Shown here in pieces: positions 34,967-43,782 of a stretch of 58,536 bases of DNA. Each line of letters begins with the position of its first letter. Within the stretch, counting starts at the first letter, position 1. The position numbers were made by a program, and so were the translations under genes. Below the pieces are notes generated by a model. It did not search any database and was not told where the DNA came from. It saw nothing but the letters and a program-made list of their open reading frames with translations. Source of the DNA: Desulfobulbaceae bacterium (lineage in GTDB: Bacteria; Desulfobacterota; Desulfobulbia; Desulfobulbales; Desulfocapsaceae); NCBI GenBank assembly GCA_031287565.1, contig JAITSS010000017.1, forward strand, positions 1 through 58,536. The letters run 5' to 3'.

Positions 34967-36280
34967 ATGCCAAACCTTGCCGTCATAACTCTGGGTTGCA
35001 AAGTCAACCAGTACGAATCAGCCGCCTTTCAGGACGCCGCCGTCGCCGCCGGTTACAGAATTGCCTCGCATGGTGAAGAAGCTGATTGCGTCATCGTCAA
35101 CACCTGCTCCGTCACCAACCGCGCCGCGATGCAATCAAGGCAAGCAATTCGCCAGGCAATACGGAACAATCCCGCCGCGAAACTGATCATCACCGGCTGC
35201 CATGCACAGGTGGCGTCTGCGGAAATCGCCGCCATGGCCGAGCTGGCTGGCCGCCAGGCTTGTTTGGTCGGTAATGGCGAAAAGGAAAAAATCGCTGGCT
35301 TACTCGCCGCGTCGAGCTGGCCGCCGACCATCGTCAGCGATATAGCCCATGTCAGTGAAATCGCCCGTTTGCCGACCAGGCATTTCGCCGAACGCACCCG
35401 CGCTTTTTTGCGGGCGCAGGACGGCTGCGAAAGTTTTTGTTCGTACTGCATCGTGCCGTTCACCCGCGGCAAAAGTCGCAGTTTGCCGCTGTCTGAAGCG
35501 CTGGCGCAGGCGGAAATCTTTGCCAAATCCGGCTATCGTGAAATCGTTATCACCGGCATTCACGTCGGATACTACGGGCGCGATCTTCCTGGAAAAATTC
35601 GTATTATCAACTTGTTAGAAGAATTATCGGGAACATTTCCGCACATCCGTTTTCGCCTCAGCTCAATCGAGCCGACGGAAATGACTGATGAATTGCTGGC
35701 GCTTTTTTGCGGGCGAAAAAATCTCATGCCGCACCTGCACATTCCTTTGCAGAGTGGCGACGACACGATTCTCGCGGCCATGGGTCGCCGCTACCGCGCC
35801 GTCGATTTCGCCGCCGTCATCGCCCGCTGCCGCGAAGCCTTGCCGGAGGCGGCGCTTGGTTGTGATGTTATGGTCGGCTTTCCCGGCGAAACCGAGAGTC
35901 TCTTTGCCAATACCCGCGATTTCATTGCCGAAATCGCGCCTGACTATCTGCACGTTTTCCCCTATTCACCCAGGCCCGGCACCAGAGCCGCCACCTTTTC
36001 CGGTCAGGTACATGGCCGGGAGAAGCAGCGGCGAGCGGCGGATTTACGCGCCCTTTCCGAGGCGCTACGGCTGGATTTTTATCGACGCAATCTGGGAAAA
36101 ACGCGGCAAATTCTTATGGAAAACGACATCGGCGCGACCGGATTACGCGCCGCCCTGACCGACAACTACATCCATGTGGGCGTGTCGTCGTCGAAACCAG
36201 CCGGTAGCGTCATGACGGCGCGTTTAACGGCGATTGACAGCGGCCACGTCGTCGCTGAGGTATGCGGCCATGAAGATTGA
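34967..36280 (+). CDS. mtaB: tRNA t6A37 methylthiotransferase MtaB
   Basis: Converts t6A37 to ms2t6A37 in ANN-decoding tRNAs. A 437-residue radical SAM methylthiotransferase: N-terminal UPF0004 domain (TLGCKVNQYESA, NTCSVTNRA, ITGCHAQ) binding the auxiliary cluster, radical SAM motif QDGCESFCSYCIVPFTRG, central segments HLHIPLQSGDD and DVMVGFPGET, and a short C-terminal TRAM-like part. The TLGCKVNQ start and the RGKSRS after the SAM motif fit MtaB better than MiaB or RimO. ATG 34967 was chosen over GTG 34946. It overlaps cinA by eleven bases. Confidence 0.93.
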   Translation: MPNLAVITLGCKVNQYESAAFQDAAVAAGYRIASHGEEADCVIVNTCSVTNRAAMQSRQAIRQAIRNNPAAKLIITGCHAQVASAEIAAMAELAGRQACLVGNGEKEKIAGLLAASSWPPTIVSDIAHVSEIARLPTRHFAERTRAFLRAQDGCESFCSYCIVPFTRGKSRSLPLSEALAQAEIFAKSGYREIVITGIHVGYYGRDLPGKIRIINLLEELSGTFPHIRFRLSSIEPTEMTDELLALFCGRKNLMPHLHIPLQSGDDTILAAMGRRYRAVDFAAVIARCREALPEAALGCDVMVGFPGETESLFANTRDFIAEIAPDYLHVFPYSPRPGTRAATFSGQVHGREKQRRAADLRALSEALRLDFYRRNLGKTRQILMENDIGATGLRAALTDNYIHVGVSSSKPAGSVMTARLTAIDSGHVVAEVCGHED

Positions 36281-37562
36281 GATCATCGCCATCGGTGATG
36301 AACTGACCTCCGGGCGGATCATCAACACCACGTCGAGTTTCGCCGCTCGCAGGCTTTTTGAGGCCGGGTTTGATATTTACGCCATCCACACCATCGGCGA
36401 TACGCCACGACTCATCGGTGAAGCCGTGCGCCGGGCGCTGACTCATGTCGATGCGGTGATCGTTACCGGCGGCCTGGGCGCGACCGACGACGATCTGACC
36501 ACCGAAGCTATTTCCAACGCTTTGGGCAGGCCGACTGCGGTCAACGAAGAGATGCTGGCCGCCATCCGCCATCATTTACGCGAAAGAAGCGAACAGGGGG
36601 CGGCGGGTTTGCCGATCCGGCAGACGGGCGCCGATCATCTGGAAAAACTGGCCCGCTTGCCGCGCGGCGCCGAGGCTTTGAATCCCTGGGGCAAGATGTC
36701 AGGCTATCGCCTGGTGCACAACGGCAAACCAATCTATTTTTTGCCGGGTATCCCCAGCCAGATGCGGCGTTTGCTGATTGATTACGTGCTGCCCGGCCTC
36801 GCCACCTGGAGCGATGGACAAACGTCGATGATTCGTCAGCGTCTGTTCCGCATTTTCGGCTTGCCGGAAATCGAGGTCAACCGCCGCATTGCCGCGCTGG
36901 CTCTGCCGAAAACGGCGAGGCTTGGCTACTATCCGGTTTTTCCTGATGTTCATTTGAATCTGGTGGTCAGGTCGATGGATGGCGTGGAGGGCCTGCCCGC
37001 CACCAAGCAGGCGGGCGACGCGGCCTTCACCGGGGCCGTCGCCATGATCGAAGAAACCTTGGGTGAAGCGATCTATGGCCACAATCAGGAAACCCTGTCG
37101 GCGGTTGTCGGTCGGCGCTTGCTTGGGAAAAAGTTGACGCTCGCCACCGCCGAATCGTGCACCGGCGGCATGATCGGTGAATGGCTGACTTCGACGCCCG
37201 GCAGTTCGGCCTGGTATCTGGGCGGCGTCATTTCCTACGCCAATCAGGTGAAAGAAGGGGCTTTGGCCGTGTCGAAGGAGATGCTGGCCAGTCATGGCGC
37301 GGTTTCCGCCGAAGTGGCCGAGGCGATGGCTGCCGGTGTCCGTCGCCTGTGTCGCGCCGACTTGGCCATCTCCGTCACCGGCATCGCTGGACCGGATGGC
37401 GGCAGCGACGAAAAACCGGTCGGCACCGTGTATATCGGCTTGGCCGATGAGCAAGGGACGCACGCCGAGCGCTTTCTCTTCGATGGCGGTCGCCGACAAA
37501 TCCGCGAAATCAGCGCCCAGACCGCGCTGAACATAGTCAGAAAACGCCTGGCCGCGCCTTGA
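36270..37562 (+). CDS. cinA: CinA-family nicotinamide-nucleotide amidohydrolase
   Basis: A 430-residue two-domain protein: an N-terminal COG1058/MoCF-like domain (EIIAIGDELTSGRIINTTSSF, VIVTGGLGATDDDLTTEA) with ADP-ribose pyrophosphatase-type activity in characterised members, and a C-terminal PncC domain (ATAESCTGGMIGEWLTSTPGSS, SVTGIAGPDGG) that deamidates NMN for NAD recycling. The full-length arrangement is typical of CinA. ATG 36270 overlaps the mtaB stop and has TGAGG upstream. There is no recA nearby, unlike in some competence operons, so an NAD-salvage role is more likely. Confidence 0.92.
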   Translation: MKIEIIAIGDELTSGRIINTTSSFAARRLFEAGFDIYAIHTIGDTPRLIGEAVRRALTHVDAVIVTGGLGATDDDLTTEAISNALGRPTAVNEEMLAAIRHHLRERSEQGAAGLPIRQTGADHLEKLARLPRGAEALNPWGKMSGYRLVHNGKPIYFLPGIPSQMRRLLIDYVLPGLATWSDGQTSMIRQRLFRIFGLPEIEVNRRIAALALPKTARLGYYPVFPDVHLNLVVRSMDGVEGLPATKQAGDAAFTGAVAMIEETLGEAIYGHNQETLSAVVGRRLLGKKLTLATAESCTGGMIGEWLTSTPGSSAWYLGGVISYANQVKEGALAVSKEMLASHGAVSAEVAEAMAAGVRRLCRADLAISVTGIAGPDGGSDEKPVGTVYIGLADEQGTHAERFLFDGGRRQIREISAQTALNIVRKRLAAP

Positions 37563-37637
37563 TGCTCTTGAGTCACCAACGACAACATCAAACCAGGTCT
37601 GCAGCAACAAACATCGATTGCTTCCTGACTTCTCCCT

Positions 37638-37963
37638 TTAACGGCCATGCGCGCCGGTGACGCCGAATTCCACAGGGATTTTCACGTAAAAAATTTGTAG
37701 CCCGGCCTTCTCGATGGCGCCGATCAGGGCCTTGGCTTCATTTTCGCTGACGGCCATGCTGACCTTGACCGGTTGTTCGGCCAGCTCGAAAAAATGGGCG
37801 GAATACCATGCGCCGTCGCGGCCAAAACCCGTCTCCGCCGTGCGCAAGGCGCAGCCTTTGACGCCGAGTTCCCTGGCCGTTCGCAGTATCCACTCAGAGC
37901 GATGCTGAGCCGTCCGCGCGTCCGTCCCCGTTGCGTATAAAAAGTCAGTTGATCGCCGCGCAT
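37638..37963 (-). pseudogene. DUF190 protein, frameshifted
   Basis: Two overlapping frames make one DUF190 (PII-like fold) protein. ATG 37963 starts MRGDQLTFYTQRG in one frame; the continuation TDARTAQHRSEWILRTARELGVKGC...GLQIFYVKIPVEFGV is in another. Joining them needs a -1 shift at the GGGG run (37926-37929 on the plus strand), giving about 108 residues, the family length. DUF190 genes often follow crcB, as here (four bases apart). It may be a sequencing indel, a real mutation or a slippage site. DUF190 is thought to help regulate the fluoride channel; that is inference. Confidence 0.75.
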
Positions 37964-37967
37964 AATC

Positions 37968-38357
37968 CTAAGGTAAGAAATTTTTGAGCACGGCGAAAAC
38001 GCCCATGCCGAGAAAGAGCGCCGCCAGCGAGCCGCCGACGTGCAGGCCGATGGTGGCCATGGCCAGGAACAGCCGTCCCTGTTGCAACAGCGTGGCGACT
38101 TCGGCGGAAAAGGTGGAAAAAGTGGTCAATGCGCCTAAAAAACCGGTAATCACCGCCAGCCGCCATTCCGGCGCGGCCTGTGGCAGCGCCGAAAACAGGC
38201 TGATGGCCAAGCCGATGAAAAATCCGCCGCCGATATTCGCCGTCAGCGTGCCCAACGGAATGGGCGGAAACACCGCGTTGAGCGCCAATCCCAAGCCCCA
38301 GCGGCAGAGCGCGCCGACGACCGCGCCCGCGCTTATCGCGCAGATTGAAGTCAACAT
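37968..38357 (-). CDS. crcB: Fluoride exporter CrcB/Fluc
   Basis: A 129-residue, four-helix membrane protein that works as an antiparallel dimer to release cytoplasmic fluoride. Conserved features are GALCRWGLGL, GTLTANIGGGFFIGLA (channel asparagine) and GFLGALTTFSTFSAE (the phenylalanine-box and T/S track). A single gene of this kind forms a homodimer. It starts two bases after the mntH stop, so no room exists for its own riboswitch; expression must follow mntH. The frameshifted DUF190 gene follows. Confidence 0.95.
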   Translation of the reverse strand: MLTSICAISAGAVVGALCRWGLGLALNAVFPPIPLGTLTANIGGGFFIGLAISLFSALPQAAPEWRLAVITGFLGALTTFSTFSAEVATLLQQGRLFLAMATIGLHVGGSLAALFLGMGVFAVLKNFLP

Positions 38358-38359
38358 AA

Positions 38360-39628
38360 CTATTTGATGACGCTTGCGAGCAGCATGATGTTTAAGGCGG
38401 CGACAATCGCGGTGAGGAAAATCAACAGGGTTTTCGTGCCGGGGCCGTTGGCGTATTTGCCCATGACGCGCTTTGATGATGTCAGGTAAACCTGGGTGAT
38501 CATGGTGATCGGCAACTGGACTGAAAGCGCCATTTGCGACACCAGAAGTCCCTGAAATGGGTCGCTGATGCAGCAGATGATGAGAAGCCCGGCCAAAAGC
38601 GAACCAGCGGCGCCAAAGAGACTGTGCTTGTCGCGGATATTGTATGCCTCACCGGCAATTCCCGCCGTGATGATGCCGCCGGCCATGCCGGATGTCACCG
38701 ATGAGGCGACGCCCGCCATCAGCAGGGCGATGGCGAAGATATTGGCGGCATTGCCGCCCAAAAGCGGTCGCAAAAGCTCCTGCGCCTGCTCCAGCTCGGT
38801 GACGTCCTTGCCGATGGTCCAGAAAGCGGCGGCGGCCAGGATGATCATGGCGCTGTTGATCGCCCAGCCGATCAGCATGGAAAACAGGGTGTCGAGAAAT
38901 TCCAGATCGAGCTGCTTTTCAATGATTTCTTTATCTTCCAAATGCCACTTGCGGCTTTGGATAATTTCTGAATGCAGAAATAAATTGTGAGGCATAACGA
39001 CCGCGCCCAAAACGCTCATGATCACCAGCATCGAGCCTTCCGGGAAGGCTGGCACGACCCAGCCTTGGCCGGAAGCCGCCCAATCAACCGGGGCGAGGAA
39101 TAATTCATAGAGAAATGACAGGCCGATAAGGGAGACGAAGCCGATGATCCATCGCTCTATTTTGCGATAGGAATGGCTGAGCAACATGAACAGAACGAAG
39201 ACCGTGACCAAACAAGCGCCGCCGACAATCGGCAGACCAAAGAGCATTTTCAGGGCGATGGCGCCGCCGAGAATTTCCGCCATGCTGGTCATGCACGAGG
39301 CGGCGAAGGCGGAATAGAGAATTGGCCTGCCCAGCCATTTCGGCAGATAGCCGTTGGTCGATTCAGCCAGGCATTTGCCGGTGACGATGCCCAAGTGCGC
39401 GGCATTGTGCTGTAAAACAATCAGCATGAAGGTGGAGAGCGTTACCATCCACAACAAAGAATATCCGTATTCGGCCCCGGCGGCCAGATTGGCGGCCCAG
39501 TTGCCGGGGTCGATGAATCCGACCGTCACCAACAGACCCGGCCCGATATATTTGAGTATTTCCAGCCCGCCGTTATTCAGATGGCGGATGTCCTCACATT
39601 TTTTGACGATCAGCTTGATGAAGCGCAT
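38360..39628 (-). CDS. mntH: NRAMP-family divalent metal transporter MntH
   Basis: A proton-coupled Mn2+/Fe2+ importer of the inner membrane. The 422 residues form about eleven helices with the metal-site motifs DPGN in TM1 (VGFIDPGNWAANLAAGAEYG) and MPHN in TM6 (AVVMPHNLFLHSEIIQS). The frame is open to 39796, but ATG 39628 with GGGAG upstream and MRFIKLIVKKCEDIRH is the sensible start. The 266 bases up to the next gene hold no gene; I looked for a yybP-ykoY-type manganese riboswitch and could not find its conserved core. It leads the mntH-crcB-DUF190 transcript. Confidence 0.94.
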   Translation of the reverse strand: MRFIKLIVKKCEDIRHLNNGGLEILKYIGPGLLVTVGFIDPGNWAANLAAGAEYGYSLLWMVTLSTFMLIVLQHNAAHLGIVTGKCLAESTNGYLPKWLGRPILYSAFAASCMTSMAEILGGAIALKMLFGLPIVGGACLVTVFVLFMLLSHSYRKIERWIIGFVSLIGLSFLYELFLAPVDWAASGQGWVVPAFPEGSMLVIMSVLGAVVMPHNLFLHSEIIQSRKWHLEDKEIIEKQLDLEFLDTLFSMLIGWAINSAMIILAAAAFWTIGKDVTELEQAQELLRPLLGGNAANIFAIALLMAGVASSVTSGMAGGIITAGIAGEAYNIRDKHSLFGAAGSLLAGLLIICCISDPFQGLLVSQMALSVQLPITMITQVYLTSSKRVMGKYANGPGTKTLLIFLTAIVAALNIMLLASVIK

Positions 39629-39894
39629 GGTTGGCTCCCATGGGTTGGATTCGCTTGGCGTGTTTGTTTGTCTTTCATCATGAAAATCCTGGCTGTCGTT
39701 ATAGCGGCATTGGCTGGGGGATAGCCAGAGGAACGCCGATGAATGCTTCCACGGCCCGGACTGAGAACTATTGCCTACCGGAGCCGTGCATACCATTGAC
39801 CAACCTGCGTTTTTTGCAATTCAGTAAGCAGGTCACATTGTCCGGCGGTCATCGACTTGGTTGAGGGCGAAAATTCGATGACCTGGTATCAACT

Positions 39895-40905
39895 TCAGCG
39901 CTTGCTTTCTTGTCCTTCGTCCTGTTTCTGACCGCCTAGCGTCTGGTTTTCGCCCCGTTCCTGAAGATAAAACAGTCCGCCCAAGGATGAAATGAGCAGC
40001 GTTTTCAGGCGCAGCAAGAGGGCCACCGACAGGGCCAGCGGTTTCGGTATTCCCAAAAGCGAGAAAAAGAGGACGAAACTTCCCTCCCACAGGCCGATGC
40101 CGTTGATGGTTATCGGCAACACCGCGAGCAGCAGGATAAACGGCGTGACAATCAGCATCTCGATGAAATCAGGTTGATAATTCAGGGCCAGGCAGGAGAG
40201 ATACAGGTTGAGGCCGGTGATGACATGGAACAGAACCGACAGCAGCATGATGCCCGCGAACTCCGGCAGCTGGTGGCGAAATTCCTGCAATGACTGGTGC
40301 AGGCCGATGAGTTTTTCCCTGAAGCGGCCGCCGCCGGGAACAATCGTAAAGAACAATCGCGCGACGAGGGCGAATCCGCGCCGTGAAAAAGCCAGGAAAA
40401 CGAGAAGGCCGGTTCCGGCGAGCGCCGCCAGACAAATCGTTTTCAGGTTGCCGATATGGATAAAGGGATGGTCAATGACCACCGCCAGGCTGGTGAGCGA
40501 AACCAGGGCGACAAAGCCGGTGAAGCGCTCCATGAAGATAGAGAGGAAGACATCGGTCATGCGACCGCTTTTGCGGCCCAGGATCAGGCCGCGCGCCGAA
40601 TCGCCGCCGATCATGCTCGGTAGGAAATTGTTGAAGAAATTGCCGAGGATATAGAGGCGAACCAGCGAATGCAGACTGGTTGCGATGCCCTTGCGCCGCA
40701 GCAGAATGCGCCATTTCCAGCAGCTTAAAACGATCATGCCGTAGTTCAGCAGCAGGAGCAGGGCGACATACCACCAGTTGAGGCGGGCAAAGAGCCGCGC
40801 CACTTCGGCAAGAGGCACGCTGTACAGGACAATGACCACGAAAAGCGCCGTTACGAGCGCCTTCGAGGCGAGAAAGACACGGGCGCGGAGCTTGGAGGCC
40901 ATCAT
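39895..40905 (-). CDS. Flippase-like (UPF0104) membrane protein
   Basis: A 336-residue protein of the lysylphosphatidylglycerol synthase transmembrane/UPF0104 family, with about eight helices and the conserved FFNNFLPSMIGGDSARG loop, ERFTGF and the late NGIGLWEGSFVLFF motif. It lacks the soluble GNAT-like transferase domain of MprF, so it acts in the membrane only, perhaps as a lipid or glycolipid flippase. It overlaps the stop of the preceding GT10 gene by four bases, linking it to glycan assembly. ATG 40902 is an equivalent start. The C-terminal 20 residues are polar. Confidence 0.82.
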   Translation of the reverse strand: MMASKLRARVFLASKALVTALFVVIVLYSVPLAEVARLFARLNWWYVALLLLLNYGMIVLSCWKWRILLRRKGIATSLHSLVRLYILGNFFNNFLPSMIGGDSARGLILGRKSGRMTDVFLSIFMERFTGFVALVSLTSLAVVIDHPFIHIGNLKTICLAALAGTGLLVFLAFSRRGFALVARLFFTIVPGGGRFREKLIGLHQSLQEFRHQLPEFAGIMLLSVLFHVITGLNLYLSCLALNYQPDFIEMLIVTPFILLLAVLPITINGIGLWEGSFVLFFSLLGIPKPLALSVALLLRLKTLLISSLGGLFYLQERGENQTLGGQKQDEGQESKR

Positions 40906-41972
40906 ACGCCTCCAGCCAGACGCTTGGAGATATGCAGGCTCTTGATTGCCATTTGCTCGGCGAAATTGCGTAGGCCGCTCATCGGATGTTTCAGGCGCAG
41001 AGTCGGACGATTCATGATGATCCTGCCGTTTTTGGGTTGGGGAATGTCGCGGTTTTCGTAGTCGCTGGCTAAACGGTCGATGACCGCGAACAGGTTATAT
41101 TCTTCCAGCGCCCGCCGCCGCGCCTCCCGCACATAGGGTAAACGGTCATGGTATTCGTTATTGGCGATGGTTGAGCGGATAATGTCGGTGGTCTTTTTCA
41201 GGTCGTTTATATTGATACGAATGAAACTTTCTTTGGGGAAATAGTCTTCGGCATTGGGGCAGCCGTAAAAGAATGGCACGGCGTAGCCCAGGAAAATATC
41301 CGGCAACTTCTCGGTCAGATGGTGGGGATAGTAGTGGTTTTCGATGGTCAGATGGTATCTGTAGGGATCGATGACCTCGGCTTTGTCGTTGATCGGCCGC
41401 CTGCCATGACCGAAGACTTCCAGTTCCGGGATGGCTTGTCGCAGGTGTTCTGTAAAATCAAACCTCTGATGGTGTAGCGTGACCCGTCCCTGACGGATCG
41501 AGCAGATCGTGGAAACCTGCCGCGTTTTTTCCGGCGCTTCCATGCTGGATAACTCATCGTAGTCTCTGATATGGCCGTCCCCAAGCGGATAGCCGTAGTA
41601 CCAGATGAGGCCAGGCTGGCTGAAAACCACCTGTGGATGTGGCATGGCCCACGGCTCCTGAAATGTCAGGATTATCCCAAATTGACGCAGATAATCGCGG
41701 CCATAAACGGTAATTGATGAAGGTTCACTGGTAATGAGCAAGGTTTTGCGCGGGTCGCAACGCAGCTTTTCCAGGCCAAGCCAACCGTGGGTTTTCGGCA
41801 GGTCGTGGTACACCACCAGCCAGTCGTATTCTTCGGCCAACGGGTTGAAGAAAAACTCGCTGTCACGCCAGCGGTTTTCCGCGCCTGGCAATTGTCGTGA
41901 CCAGCGCCGGGCGTCATGGCCGGGCGGGATGGCTCTGGTCATCAATTTGATTCGTCTTGCCACAGTGTTCAT
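40902..41972 (-). CDS. GT10 fucosyltransferase-like glycosyltransferase
   Basis: A 356-residue protein whose C-terminal half has the GT10 (alpha-1,3/4-fucosyltransferase) motif: YRYHLTIENHYYPHHLTEKL, then PDIFLGYAVPFFYGCPNAEDYFP and SFIRININD. The N-terminal half holds the family's DWLVVYHDLP and LLITSEPSSIT segments. The donor is probably GDP-fucose or a related sugar and the acceptor an LPS or surface glycan; this is inference. The start at 41972 (MNTVARRIKL) was chosen over the longer frame that would run into the divergent gene. The flippase-like gene follows with a four-base overlap. Confidence 0.8.
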   Translation of the reverse strand: MNTVARRIKLMTRAIPPGHDARRWSRQLPGAENRWRDSEFFFNPLAEEYDWLVVYHDLPKTHGWLGLEKLRCDPRKTLLITSEPSSITVYGRDYLRQFGIILTFQEPWAMPHPQVVFSQPGLIWYYGYPLGDGHIRDYDELSSMEAPEKTRQVSTICSIRQGRVTLHHQRFDFTEHLRQAIPELEVFGHGRRPINDKAEVIDPYRYHLTIENHYYPHHLTEKLPDIFLGYAVPFFYGCPNAEDYFPKESFIRININDLKKTTDIIRSTIANNEYHDRLPYVREARRRALEEYNLFAVIDRLASDYENRDIPQPKNGRIIMNRPTLRLKHPMSGLRNFAEQMAIKSLHISKRLAGGV

Positions 41973-42035
41973 AAAAATATCCGGATAAAAATGCTTCCTT
42001 TGCCCACAGCGAAAATCCAGCGGCGATATTTCCAC

Positions 42036-42506
42036 ATGATTACAGAGAGCGATGAACAAATCGCCCGGCTCCGGCCGGTTCTTGGTGAGCGCCTGCATTG
42101 TCGCCCCGGTTGCGCCGACTGTTGCCGCCCGTTTTCGGTGTTCGCGCTGGAGGCGGCGATGATTGCCGGACAAGAAATACGGCCAGCCGCGTCGCCTGCT
42201 GCGGCCGATGTCTGCGTTTTTTTAGAAAACGGTCTGTGCCGAATCTATCGGTTCCGGCCTCTTCTCTGTCGCGGTCAGGGTTTGCCGCTGGCCTATATTG
42301 ACGATTCCGCCGAGGCGGAACATCCGTGTCTGGAGATTTCAGCCTGTTTGATGAATTTCCCGGAGGATACGGAATTCGCCATGGAGGAACTTCTGTTTCT
42401 CGATGAAACCAATCGGCGTTTGGCGGCGCTGAATATTCAATACTGCCGCCAGGCGCGGCTTGAGGCCGGGCGACGCGTGCCGCTGGCGGCGATCTTTTCG
42501 CCGTAA
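42036..42506 (+). CDS. YkgJ-family cysteine-cluster protein
   Basis: A 156-residue protein with the YkgJ/UPF0153 pattern: CRPGCADCCRPFSVFALEA near the N-terminus, then CVFLENGLCRIYRFRPLLCRGQGLP. The spaced cysteines are expected to bind Zn2+ or an iron-sulfur cluster; family function is unknown. The C-terminus adds further cysteines (CLEISACLMNF). ATG 42036 leaves room for a divergent promoter against the GT10 gene; ATG 41991 would leave only 18 bases. Ribosome sites are weak for both. Confidence 0.78.
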   Translation: MITESDEQIARLRPVLGERLHCRPGCADCCRPFSVFALEAAMIAGQEIRPAASPAAADVCVFLENGLCRIYRFRPLLCRGQGLPLAYIDDSAEAEHPCLEISACLMNFPEDTEFAMEELLFLDETNRRLAALNIQYCRQARLEAGRRVPLAAIFSP

Positions 42507-42554
42507 TCTCGAATCGCGGCGGGTCGGCCATTCCCGGCTTTTTCTCGTTGTTAT

Positions 42555-43084
42555 TTATTGCTCATAATAATACGATGTTTGAACGCTTTTGATAATCATT
42601 TCAAGACTTAAATCATTTGTTAAATTGTTTTTGATAAGCGTGTTGATTTCAAGCGTATTCACAGAACTGCGTTCCATTGCTTGTAGGTACAATTTTTATC
42701 AATCTTCGACCAATCGGCCACCAGTCCGGAATGTTTTTTCAGCATCTGATCCAGCCATATGCGCATACTTCTGCCCTTGCCCTCTACAAATGGGTGGGCC
42801 ACCTTCATTTCGACATATTTATCAATAATGTCGTCAAACGAGCGCTCGGACATGAGTTCAATTTTTGCCAGCGCCTCTCTGAGGTACAGGCTGTTGGCGA
42901 ATCTGAAATTGCCTTTTGAAATATTCACGTCACGTATTTGCCCGGCGAAATCATCGATTTCTCTGAACAAATACCTGTGAATATCACACAAAGCGCGCAA
43001 TGAGCCGACTTCGATTGTGTCAATGGTGCCGCTGACATACAGTCGGCAGGCATTTGTAAGGCTTTTTGGGTCGCTCTCGTTCAT
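42555..43084 (-). pseudogene. fic: Class III Fic protein, frameshifted near C-terminus
   Basis: Closely follows the small Fic AMP-transferases of the NmFic type: [37 protein letters not shown] and [21 protein letters not shown]. The first frame stops at 42659 (QWNAVL), but the sequence continues in another frame as [17 protein letters not shown] and ends IKSVQTSYYYEQ, the inhibitory helix with its S-xxx-E motif. A single missing base near 42680 (AAGCA for AAGGCA) explains the break. The Fic motif has K in place of the conserved N (HPFxEGKGR). ATG 43084 fits the family start. No antitoxin gene is needed for class III. Confidence 0.8.
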
Positions 43085-43176
43085 GCGCTCTTTCATCCTG
43101 GTCGGCCCGCGCCACATGATGTTTTTGTCATGGCGCCTGGTCTGATAAACGATGAGTTTTTAAGGCGGGCTGGGAA

Positions 43177-43782
43177 TCATGGCAGGCGATTTTCCTGCTT
43201 ATCGTCCACCAGCCGGGCGATTTCGGCCAAAAGCGCGTCCTTGCCCAGACCGGTTTTGGCCGAAAAGAGGATGCGCCGCTCCGGCGTCAGCGAATGCCCG
43301 GCGTCGAGCAAGGTGGCCTGACGACCGCGTTCATTTCCCGAAAGCTTGTCGGCTTTGGTGTACACGCAAATGGCCGGGATACTTTTTTCGGCCAGCCAGG
43401 CCAGAAGTTGCCCATCCTGCTCGGTGGCCGGGTGACGAATATCCATGATCACGACCACGGCCTTGAGTTGCCGCCGCTTTTCCAGATACGAGGCGATGAG
43501 TTCACCCCAATCCTCGCGCATGGCCCGCGACACCCTGGCAAAGCCGTAACCCGGCAGATCGACAAAATACAAGCGCTCGTCGCAGAGAAAAAAATTCAGC
43601 CCCTGGGTTTTTCCGGGTTTGCCGCTGACTTTGATATAATCGCGGCGGTCCAGGATGCGGTTTAAGAGACTCGATTTGCCGACGTTCGAGCGCCCGGCGA
43701 AGGCCACTTCCGGCAGATCATCCTGCGGCAACTGATTGAGCCGGTGGACGCTGATGCTGAATCGGACATCGAAGATGCGCAT
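43177..43782 (-). CDS. engB: Ribosome biogenesis GTPase EngB (YihA/YsxC)
   Basis: A small essential GTPase acting late in 50S subunit assembly. The 201 residues carry G1 GRSNVGKSSLLNR, the switch region KVSGKPGKTQGLNFF, G3 DLPGYGFA, G4 YTKADKL and G5-like FSAKTGLG. The start overlaps the hisG stop by one base (TGATG), so the two are translationally coupled. About 90 bases with no gene separate it from the broken fic gene. Confidence 0.96.
   Translation of the reverse strand: MRIFDVRFSISVHRLNQLPQDDLPEVAFAGRSNVGKSSLLNRILDRRDYIKVSGKPGKTQGLNFFLCDERLYFVDLPGYGFARVSRAMREDWGELIASYLEKRRQLKAVVVIMDIRHPATEQDGQLLAWLAEKSIPAICVYTKADKLSGNERGRQATLLDAGHSLTPERRILFSAKTGLGKDALLAEIARLVDDKQENRLP

Noticed and set aside
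36699..37610. Long minus-strand frame of 303 codons
   Set aside because: Entirely antisense to cinA; low-complexity, histidine- and arginine-rich composition typical of a shadow frame.
38355..38362. Possible fluoride riboswitch before crcB
   Set aside because: Only two bases separate the mntH stop from the crcB start, so there is no room for one.
39629..39894. Possible manganese (yybP-ykoY) riboswitch before mntH
   Set aside because: I looked for the conserved two-loop core on the minus strand and did not find it.
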